A stretch of 49,862 bases of DNA, from NCBI GenBank assembly GCA_947372235.1, contig CANBSW010000010.1, positions 1-49,862 of the forward strand, given 5' to 3'. A model generated the notes under the pieces. The model saw only the letters and a program-made list of their open reading frames with translations. It made no database searches and had not been told where the DNA came from. A program made the position numbers and the translations under genes. This DNA comes from Chitinophagaceae bacterium. GTDB lineage: Bacteria > Bacteroidota > Bacteroidia > Chitinophagales > Chitinophagaceae. Positions 43,813 through 49,862 of this stretch are shown in pieces (position 1 is the first letter of the stretch; each line of letters opens with the position of its first letter).

Positions 43813-44844
43813 ATGAAAAAGAAAAGTGTATTCCAGCATTTATTTATAGATTATTATTCTGCTACCCCCAAGTATCTGCAACTGGCCAATTCTATCATAA
43901 AAGCCATAGGTGATGGCAAGATCCAGAAAGACGAACTATTACCTTCTATTAATGAACTCAGTTTTGAATTTGAAATTTCGAGGGATACGGCTGAAAAGGG
44001 ATACAAATATTTAAAAAAAATAGGTGTTTTGGGTTCGGTACCCGGAAAAGGATATTTTGTACAGGATACCAATATGAAGCAGCAATTGAAGATATTCCTG
44101 TTGTTTAATAAGCTTAGTCCACACAAAAAGATCATTTACGATACGATCGTTACTTCACTTGGCGAGCTGGCTTCAATTGATTTTTACATCTACAATAATG
44201 ATTTTGATTTTTTCAAAAGATTGATCCAGAATAGCAAAAAGGAATACACACATTATGTAATCATACCACATTTTAAAGATGGCGGCGAAAATGCACATGA
44301 TGTGATCAACCAGATCCCTAAGGAAAAATTGATCCTTCTGGATAAAATGATTCCTGGAATTTCGGGCCAGTTTGGAGCTGTTTATGAAAATTTCGAGAAA
44401 GACATTTATTGTGCTTTAGAGCAGGCCCTTCCTCTTTTAAGTAAATACCATACCATTAAAATAATAGAGCCTTTTTATACGTATCATCCTAGAGAGATTT
44501 TAAAGGGTTTTAACCGGTTTTGCCAGCAATATGCTTTCAATTACAAAGTTGTACATAATATTGCCAATGAGCCTATCAAAGAGGGGGAAGCTTATATTAA
44601 TTTAATGGAAGACGATCTGGTAATCCTGATCGAAAAGATCCTCTCTACCAAGATGAAACTTGGCAAACATGTAGGTGTGATCTCTTATAATGAGACTCCA
44701 TTGAAAAAGATTATACTGAACGGGATCACTACTATTTCTACTGATTTTCAAATGATGGGAGAAAAAACAGCCGAACTGATCCTTGAACATTCGGTTCAAC
44801 ATATTGAAATACCTTTCTCCTTAACAGTAAGGGCATCCCTCTAA
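43813..44844 (+). CDS. GntR-type transcriptional regulator with sugar-binding domain, probable rhamnose regulator
   Basis: The 343-residue protein has an N-terminal GntR winged helix (about 10-80): ATPKYLQLANSIIKAIGDGKIQ, LLPSINELSFEFEISRDTAEKGYKYL and GSVPGKGYFVQD. From about 92 onward is a periplasmic-binding-protein-like (LacI-type) effector domain, with YTHYVIIPHF, KLILLDKMIPG, VGVISYNETPLKKI and a final region ending FSLTVRASL. It is divergent from rhaT, so control of the rha genes by L-rhamnose or a derivative is the natural guess; other rhamnose regulators belong to several different families. A strong hairpin follows its stop codon. Confidence 0.9.
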   Translation: MKKKSVFQHLFIDYYSATPKYLQLANSIIKAIGDGKIQKDELLPSINELSFEFEISRDTAEKGYKYLKKIGVLGSVPGKGYFVQDTNMKQQLKIFLLFNKLSPHKKIIYDTIVTSLGELASIDFYIYNNDFDFFKRLIQNSKKEYTHYVIIPHFKDGGENAHDVINQIPKEKLILLDKMIPGISGQFGAVYENFEKDIYCALEQALPLLSKYHTIKIIEPFYTYHPREILKGFNRFCQQYAFNYKVVHNIANEPIKEGEAYINLMEDDLVILIEKILSTKMKLGKHVGVISYNETPLKKIILNGITTISTDFQMMGEKTAELILEHSVQHIEIPFSLTVRASL

Positions 44845-44845
44845 T

Positions 44846-44877
44846 AAAAAAGTTCCCCGGTCTGGGAAACTTTTATT
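44846..44877. terminator. Terminator-like hairpin after the GntR-type regulator
   Basis: AAAAAAGTTCCCC and GGGAAACTTTTATTT form a stem of about ten pairs with one bulged base and a CGGTCT-type loop. Both ends carry A/T runs, so it could work in both directions. The plus-strand side serves the regulator gene. Confidence 0.7.
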
Positions 44878-44964
44878 TCTAAATATCATATCCATAGGCC
44901 ATCCATTTCGGACCTGTTTTAAACAACAAACAAGGCCGGGGGCTTAAATCTTCAAATCAATAAA

Positions 44965-45189
44965 TTAATCTTCCTCTACCGGTGGAATAGGGTTTCGGCG
45001 GGTTGGGATTACCGTTTCTTCATCATCGCTCAAATACACCCAGAAGTCGTACAAAGCAAAAATATCACCCGGTGTTTTAGGGCCATTGTTTTCGCTATTA
45101 CGCTCATAAGAACCCAGCAATTCGCCGGAATACTTCAGTTCTTTGATCTTTTGTTCCAGTGTTAATTCTTTAAAACTTTCTATTGTCAT
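44965..45189 (-). CDS. Small acidic conserved-type hypothetical protein
   Basis: The 74-residue soluble protein (MTIESFKELTLEQKIKEL) has a helical first half, a central GDIFALYDFWVYLSDDEE segment and an acidic proline-rich end (NPIPPVEED). There is no signal peptide, membrane segment or known motif. It resembles short hypothetical proteins found in related Bacteroidota by style, but I cannot name a family. It is probably monocistronic, between two hairpin elements. Confidence 0.6.
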   Translation of the reverse strand: MTIESFKELTLEQKIKELKYSGELLGSYERNSENNGPKTPGDIFALYDFWVYLSDDEETVIPTRRNPIPPVEED

Positions 45190-45257
45190 ATTACTAGTAT
45201 TGATATTAATCTGTTTCTTTCAATCCGGGCGCAATCTAATAAGAAAAAGAACATGTT

Positions 45258-45326
45258 GTGAATGAGCAATGGTGAATGGTGAATATTAATAGATTGACAA
45301 TTCACCAATGCCCATTCACCACATCA
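45258..45326. repeat. ATTCACCATTCAC-type inverted repeat
   Basis: GAGCAATGGTGAATGGTGAAT (left, from about 45264) faces AATTCACCAATGCCCATTCACC (right, to about 45320). The arms pair imperfectly around the TTAATAGATTGAC loop. It sits directly beyond the S41 protease stop codon. Confidence 0.6.
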
Positions 45327-46916
45327 TCTCATCCCTTCCAACGCTTTCTTCACTGTTTCATCATTCCGGTTGCTGATTACAAAATAGCCTTCTGTACGCC
45401 AGATCTGCCGGGCCATCATTATCTGCATTCTTTTCAAGATCTCTGTTTTCTCTTTTGCATCAATATTATTAAGGGCAATAGTATCTTTTTTGGCATAGGA
45501 AACCAGGCTGGTCCATTCTTTTTCGCCGGGTATGAATTTGGTAACAAGTTCTGATGGGGATACTATCCCTTTAAAGATGTCTTTATTTTGGAGATAATAA
45601 TTATAAACAAAACTTCCCAAAGTGGCTTTGTAATAAAGTTTCATCAGCAAAGGTGTCATACGGGTGGTATCAAGCGGAACAAATATGTCGGGAGTGATTC
45701 CTCCACCGCCATAAACAATTCTGCCACCGGGTGTTTTAAAGGGTTTGCCTGTTGGTTTGGTGGTATCACCTTTTACCACTTCCCCATTATGAAACCGTTC
45801 GGCCAGTTCTTCTTCGTATTGCAGTTTGCCTTTACTGTATGATTTCTGGATATTTCTGCCCAATGGGGAATAATATCTGGCAATTGTTAACCGAACCGCG
45901 CTTCCATCTGTTAACTGGAACTGCTGTTGTACCAACCCTTTTCCAAATGAACGGCGTCCAATAATAGTGGCCCTGTCCCAATCCTGTAAAGCACCAGATA
46001 AGACTTCACTGGCAGAAGCTGTTCCTTCATCAATCAAAACATCCAATTTACCTTCTTCAAAAATACCGTCGCGTTTACAATGGTATTCGTAGCGGGGTAC
46101 ATGTTCGCCTTCTGTGTATACAATGAGTTTTTCATCGCTTAAAAATTCGTCAGCAATATCGGTGGCTTCTTTCATGAGTCCACCGCCATTGCCTCTCAGG
46201 TCAAGTATGAGTTTTTTCATGCCGGCTTTCTTCAGCTTTTCCATATTCTGCATAAACGCTTCATAGGTACGTTCGGCAAATTTGTTGATGCGCAGATAGC
46301 CGGTTTGGGCATCAATCATGTATGCGGCATCAATGGGTGAAACCGGTATCACGCCTCTGGAAATCACTACACTTTTTTTTGCACCCTCTCTCAATATCTG
46401 TACAGTAACCTTGGTATCCATCGGGCCACGAAGCAGTTTGCGGATATCATCAGATTTCAATTTCTTTCCGGCAATGGTTACACTGTCATTTACATTCAGG
46501 AACTTATCTCCTACCATCAATCCTGCTTTGGCTGAAGGGCCATCAGCAACCACATGCATCACATTTACCGTATCATCCAGGATCTGAAATTCAACTCCGA
46601 TTCCCTGAAAATTGCCCATCAGTTCTTCATTCACTTCCTTTAAATGATCGGCGGGGATATAGACAGAATGAGGATCAAGATGGGATAAGAGTTCGTTGGC
46701 TGCCAGCTGATTAATACTGTCGGACGATACTTTATCCACGTATTTTCCTTTAACCAGCTCTACCAGTTCCTGCAAAGAGGTTCTTCGCGAAAGATTGAAA
46801 AAACGGTTGCCGAGGGTTTTGTCTTTTAACTGGTAACCAATCATCATTCCGGCAACCATTACCAGTGCAAAAAGCACCGGCAGCCAAACCTGAAATTTTT
46901 TACTTCCCATATTCAT
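45324..46916 (-). CDS. S41-family C-terminal processing peptidase
   Basis: The 530-residue protein has an N-terminal membrane anchor (VWLPVLFALVMVAGMMIGY, 10-28) and a helical stretch with NELLSHLDPHSVYIP. A PDZ domain (about 100-190) contains GNFQGIGVEFQI and GPSAKAGLMVGDKFLNVN. The tail-specific protease domain contains LDLRGNGGGLM, the nucleophile Ser301 in DEGTASASEVL and the base Lys326 in RRSFGKGLVQQQF, the same Ser-to-Lys spacing of 25 as in E. coli Prc. It cleaves or trims envelope proteins in the periplasm. The Met-Gly start at 46910 is equally possible. Confidence 0.95.
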   Translation of the reverse strand: MNMGSKKFQVWLPVLFALVMVAGMMIGYQLKDKTLGNRFFNLSRRTSLQELVELVKGKYVDKVSSDSINQLAANELLSHLDPHSVYIPADHLKEVNEELMGNFQGIGVEFQILDDTVNVMHVVADGPSAKAGLMVGDKFLNVNDSVTIAGKKLKSDDIRKLLRGPMDTKVTVQILREGAKKSVVISRGVIPVSPIDAAYMIDAQTGYLRINKFAERTYEAFMQNMEKLKKAGMKKLILDLRGNGGGLMKEATDIADEFLSDEKLIVYTEGEHVPRYEYHCKRDGIFEEGKLDVLIDEGTASASEVLSGALQDWDRATIIGRRSFGKGLVQQQFQLTDGSAVRLTIARYYSPLGRNIQKSYSKGKLQYEEELAERFHNGEVVKGDTTKPTGKPFKTPGGRIVYGGGGITPDIFVPLDTTRMTPLLMKLYYKATLGSFVYNYYLQNKDIFKGIVSPSELVTKFIPGEKEWTSLVSYAKKDTIALNNIDAKEKTEILKRMQIMMARQIWRTEGYFVISNRNDETVKKALEGMR

Positions 46917-46969
46917 TGCTCCTTAATATCTTAATTGAACGGTCAAATATCTGTATTAATGTTGAACTG

Positions 46970-47108
46970 TCAGGTACGAAGTTAGAAGTACGAGATATGA
47001 AGTGTTTTTGTTTTCCTCTCGTATCTCGTACCTATACCCTCGTACCTATTAACACAAAGTATTTTTGGCTATTTTTCCCTCGTACTTCGTACTTTGTACT
47101 TCGAACTT
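46970..47108. repeat. TCGTACTTCGTAC-type repeat cluster
   Basis: GTACGAAGTTAGAAGTACGAG on the left is partly inverted against CTCGTATCTCGTACC and CTCGTACTTCGTACTTTGTAC on the right, giving several alternative hairpins. It fills the divergent gap between the protease and murK-like genes. Confidence 0.65.
47060..47067 (+). promoter_or_regulatory. Possible minus-7 element of the murK-murQ operon
   Basis: TATTTTTG matches TAnnTTTG exactly, 53 bases before the ATG at 47120, but lies inside the repeat cluster. Confidence 0.35.
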
Positions 47109-47119
47109 AATATTATGAT

Positions 47120-47959
47120 ATGTCAGTTATATTGATCGCAGACAGTGGGGCTACCAAATGCGAATGGAGGTTGGTGAAAGACGGTAAGAAAAAGACTATT
47201 ATTACACAGGGTATCAGTCCCTATTTTTTGAATGGCGAACAGATCACTGACCTGTTAACGAAAGAACTGATACCCAAACTGAAGAATACACCCATCAGCC
47301 ATATTCATTTTTATGGAACCGGTTTAAGCAATGCTGATAATGTGGTGATCATCAAAAAAGTATTCAAAAAACTGTTTCCTAAAGCAAAAACCGAGGTTCA
47401 GACCGATCTCCTGGCTGCTGCCCGGGCTTTATGTGGCAGAAAAAAAGGAATTGCCTGTATATTGGGTACGGGTTCCAACTCCTGTTATTATGATGGAAAA
47501 AAGATTGTGAAGAACAGCCCTGGATTGGGTTATGTGCTGGGCGATGAGGGAAGTGGAGCCTATCTTGGCAAAAAAGTAGTTCAATATTATCTCTATAATA
47601 CTTTTGATGAGGAGTTAAAAGCAAGGTTTGAAAAACGTTTTCAGGTATCTGCCATCGATATTCTGGATCATGTATACAAGCAACCACTGGCAAACCGCTA
47701 TTTAGCTTCCTACGCGATTTTTCTGGCCGAAAACCGCGGGCATTATATGATAGAGAACATTATTGAAGACGGGCTGAATGATTTTTTCTTCACCCATTTA
47801 TACAAATACAGGGAGAGCTGGACATTGCCCATTCATTTTATTGGCAGTATTGCATTTGGTTTTAGAGATGTATTAAAGGAACTTTGCAATACTTATGAAC
47901 TTGAACTCGGCTCTGTGATCAAAGCACCCATGCAGGGATTACTAGTGTATCACCGTTAA
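47120..47959 (+). CDS. BadF-type N-acetylglucosamine / N-acetylmuramic acid kinase (MurK-like)
   Basis: The 279-residue kinase belongs to the BadF/BadG/BcrA ATPase family. It has the phosphate motif LIADSGATKCEWRLV, QTDLLAAARALCG, the adenine-site region IACILGTGSNSCYYDG, and LGYVLGDEGSGAYLGKKV with IHFIGSIAFGF near the end. The family includes GlcNAc kinases and the MurNAc/GlcNAc kinase MurK. murQ starts nine bases after its stop, which favours MurNAc phosphorylation in peptidoglycan recycling, as known for the kinase-MurQ pair in Tannerella. Substrate choice between MurNAc and GlcNAc is inferred. Confidence 0.88.
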   Translation: MSVILIADSGATKCEWRLVKDGKKKTIITQGISPYFLNGEQITDLLTKELIPKLKNTPISHIHFYGTGLSNADNVVIIKKVFKKLFPKAKTEVQTDLLAAARALCGRKKGIACILGTGSNSCYYDGKKIVKNSPGLGYVLGDEGSGAYLGKKVVQYYLYNTFDEELKARFEKRFQVSAIDILDHVYKQPLANRYLASYAIFLAENRGHYMIENIIEDGLNDFFFTHLYKYRESWTLPIHFIGSIAFGFRDVLKELCNTYELELGSVIKAPMQGLLVYHR

Positions 47960-47968
47960 ATAACTGGT

Positions 47969-48790
47969 ATGTCAGAATTTATTAAAGTAACCGAACAGTC
48001 ATCCACCTACCGGCATTTGGAGAATATGTCGATCCCCGAATTGTTGACAAATATCAATAATGAAGATAAAACCGTTCCTGAAGCCGTGGCCAAAGCCATT
48101 CCTCAGATAGAGAAATTAGTAGCTGCCATCAGCGATAAAATGCTGGCCGGGGGGAGAGTGTTTTATATTGGAGCCGGAACGAGTGGAAGATTGGGAATTG
48201 TGGATGCGAGTGAATGTCCGCCAACATTTGGTGTTCCATACGGATTGGTAATAGGATTGATAGCCGGTGGCGAGAAAGCCATTACCCAGGCAGTTGAATT
48301 TGCTGAGGACAGTATTGATGAGGGCTGGAGTGATCTGCAAAAACATTTTATCAGTGATAAAGATGTAGTGGTAGGTTTGGCCGCAAGCGGAACAACCCCT
48401 TATGTAATAGGCGCTTTAAAACAATGTAGAAAAAGAGGAATAATTACGGGAAGTATCAGCTGTAACCCTAATTCGCCTGTTTCTGCTGAAGCAGACTTTC
48501 CGGTTGAGGTTGTGGTAGGGCCGGAGTTTGTAACAGGAAGTACACGAATGAAAAGTGGTACAGCCCAAAAATTAGTGTTGAATATGATCTCTACTTCTAT
48601 CATGATCCAGTTAGGGCGTGTGGAAGATAATAAGATGGTGAATATGCAATTGAGTAATGTGAAATTAGTTGATCGTGGAGTTAAGATGGTGATGGATGGA
48701 TTATCGCTCACCGATTATGAAAAAGCGAAAGACCTGTTGCTGAAACATGGCAGTGTAAAGAAAGCTGTGGAAGCGGCTACTGCTTCGTGA
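47969..48790 (+). CDS. murQ: N-acetylmuramic acid 6-phosphate etherase
   Basis: The 273-residue SIS-domain protein has MurQ signatures: an early VTEQSSTYRHLENMSIPELL, the first sugar-phosphate loop YIGAGTSGRLGIVDASECPPTFG with the catalytic-type Glu, the loop VGLAASGTTPYVIGAL, and VTGSTRMKSGTAQKLVLNMIST. It is slightly shorter at the C-terminus than enterobacterial MurQ (about 298 residues). It cuts the lactyl ether of MurNAc-6-phosphate to give GlcNAc-6-phosphate in the cytoplasm. It is in an operon with the kinase just upstream. Confidence 0.95.
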   Translation: MSEFIKVTEQSSTYRHLENMSIPELLTNINNEDKTVPEAVAKAIPQIEKLVAAISDKMLAGGRVFYIGAGTSGRLGIVDASECPPTFGVPYGLVIGLIAGGEKAITQAVEFAEDSIDEGWSDLQKHFISDKDVVVGLAASGTTPYVIGALKQCRKRGIITGSISCNPNSPVSAEADFPVEVVVGPEFVTGSTRMKSGTAQKLVLNMISTSIMIQLGRVEDNKMVNMQLSNVKLVDRGVKMVMDGLSLTDYEKAKDLLLKHGSVKKAVEAATAS

Positions 48791-48911
48791 TTTTTTTTGA
48801 AACATATAGGGAACATAGGTTAGGAAATAGGCATATCGTTTTTGCAATTAAGCATCAGCAAACCCAATCAACCATTTACCCAATCCTCCAAGAACCATTA
48901 GTGCCGAAGCT

Positions 48912-49475
48912 ATGCACGAAATAGAACCCTTTTATAACTGGCGTCATATTTATATAGCCGAAGAAGATGCCCGCTCTCCTTTTTTCGGAAGAACCTATAG
49001 TGAGTTTGAGTATTCGCAAACCGTGTACAATTATTATATCCATCCGCAATGGGATGATTTTGGCAGCAGGACATTGTATATGAAAATCATTTATGTGGAT
49101 TATGAACTCAATTTTGCCATCATTGAATTACTGGGCGAATGGAATGATGCTATCGAGAATGATATCATGGAACTAAAACGTGAGATCTTTGATGTGATGT
49201 ACAATGAGGGTATTTATAAATACATACTCATTACAGAAAACGTTCTCAATTTTCACAGCAGTGATAAAGAATATTACCAGGAATGGTATGAAGAAGTAAG
49301 TGAAGAAAATGGATGGGTGGTTGCCATTAATATGCCCGAAGCTACACAGCAGGATTTCAGAAAAAAGAAATTGAATTATTATATCGAGTTAATGGAGATC
49401 GATGAATGGAGAATTTATAAACCCTATCATTTGTTTAAAAAGATAGATGATGAGTTGATGAAAAGGCTTGATTAA
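48912..49475 (+). CDS. Hypothetical soluble protein, 187 residues
   Basis: The protein is acidic and rich in Tyr, Glu and Asp, with no signal peptide or membrane segment (MHEIEPFYNWRHIYIAEED, GRTYSEFEYSQTVYNYYIHP). It has alternating strand and helix patterns (LYMKIIYVDYELNFAIIELLG, DIMELKREIFDVMYNEGIYKYILI), suggesting one alpha/beta domain. I do not recognise the family. It follows murQ by about 120 bases, so co-transcription is uncertain. Confidence 0.75.
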   Translation: MHEIEPFYNWRHIYIAEEDARSPFFGRTYSEFEYSQTVYNYYIHPQWDDFGSRTLYMKIIYVDYELNFAIIELLGEWNDAIENDIMELKREIFDVMYNEGIYKYILITENVLNFHSSDKEYYQEWYEEVSEENGWVVAINMPEATQQDFRKKKLNYYIELMEIDEWRIYKPYHLFKKIDDELMKRLD

Positions 49476-49862
49476 CGTCATTGCGAGGAGGAACGACGAA
49501 GCAATCTGTGTTACAAATAATATTCGCCTATTACTTACAAAGTCATCCTCACTAAAAAGGTTTGAAATTTTAATTAGAAGTTTTTTTTCACCGCAAAGAA
49601 AAGGAGAAGCAGAGGTATAGCAGAGATTTATTTCTGTTCTTCCGCCAGTTTTCAGGTTCTCTCACTTTTTCCTAAAAATTATCAAAAAAATTCTACAATC
49701 CTATAAATACTGGATTAGCATTTTGAATTTAAGTGTTCCATTCTGAAGCAGAAAGATATTCTTTTACTTTGCCCCATCTTTTAAGGTGGGGATAGGATTA
49801 AGCTACTATCACTTCTTGGGGGGCTTTAGCCCCGTGTCGAAACACTCGGGACTAAAGTCCCG
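49476..49862. repeat. Gene-free end region with several repeat families
   Basis: No gene is visible. Contents: a single-arm copy of the CATTGCGAGGA family (49477-49510), a CCGCAAAGA arm of the CCGCAGAGA family (49581-49627), a hairpin CCCCATCTT/AAGGTGGGG (49772-49791), and a pair of self-complementary palindromes GGGGCTTTAGCCCC and CGGGACTAAAGTCCCG near 49820-49862, cut by the window edge. The last pair resembles REP elements associated with REP-associated tyrosine transposases. Confidence 0.6.

Overview
The window looks like a chromosomal segment of a Bacteroidota bacterium, most likely family Chitinophagaceae or a close relative. The reasons are a SusC/SusD pair, Sec signal peptides and lipoproteins, moderate-to-low G+C, exact TAnnTTTG minus-7 promoter elements in several gaps, weak Shine-Dalgarno sequences, and many hairpin-forming repeats between genes. 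I see no rRNA, tRNA, CRISPR array, insertion-sequence transposase or prophage gene.

Layout. (1) 1-7.0 kb: the start of a large secreted protein (minus, cut by the window edge); a split two-component system, made of a Reg_prop/Y_Y_Y sensor kinase and a NarL/LuxR-type response regulator; a DUF1003 membrane protein; an Amidase_3-like protein; and a lipoprotein with a glycine-rich tail. (2) 7.0-43.6 kb: a block of about 36 kb entirely on the minus strand. Read in the direction of transcription it is rhaT, rhaEW, rhaM, rhaI, rhamnulokinase, then CE12 esterase, PL22, GH105, GH2, PL22-like, GH106, GH2, DUF4450, SusC, SusD, GH43, GH28, CE12, GH105 and a TlpA-like thioredoxin protein. This is a pectin / rhamnogalacturonan-I utilisation locus joined to the complete L-rhamnose catabolic pathway. 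(3) 43.8-44.8 kb: a divergent GntR-type regulator, the likely rhamnose regulator. (4) 44.9-49.5 kb: housekeeping-type genes, namely a small acidic protein, a C-terminal processing protease, a MurK-like amino-sugar kinase with MurQ (peptidoglycan recycling), and a hypothetical protein. (5) 49.5-49.86 kb: repeats only, ending in REP-like palindromes.

How the genes work together. SusC/SusD import oligosaccharides. CE12 esterases remove acetyl groups, GH28 cuts polygalacturonan-type linkages, GH106 removes rhamnose, GH105 enzymes remove unsaturated uronic acid ends, PL22 proteins split short galacturonides, and GH2/GH43 trim galactose- or arabinose-type side chains. The released L-rhamnose is taken up by RhaT and processed by RhaM, RhaI, the kinase and the aldolase/dehydrogenase fusion RhaEW. 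No recognisable endo-acting rhamnogalacturonan lyase (PL9/PL11) and no uronate pathway (kdu/uxa type) is in the window.

Most interesting signals: paired 7-2-7 inverted repeats upstream of both two-component genes; four TCCTG repeats with 10-13-10 bp spacing just upstream of susC, with two-copy versions elsewhere in the locus; an uncharacterised 1227-residue DUF4450 protein next to susC; a GH2 protein lacking the usual acid/base Glu; two PL22-type proteins with different metal-site residues; and a start-less coding remnant in the gap upstream of one PL22 gene.
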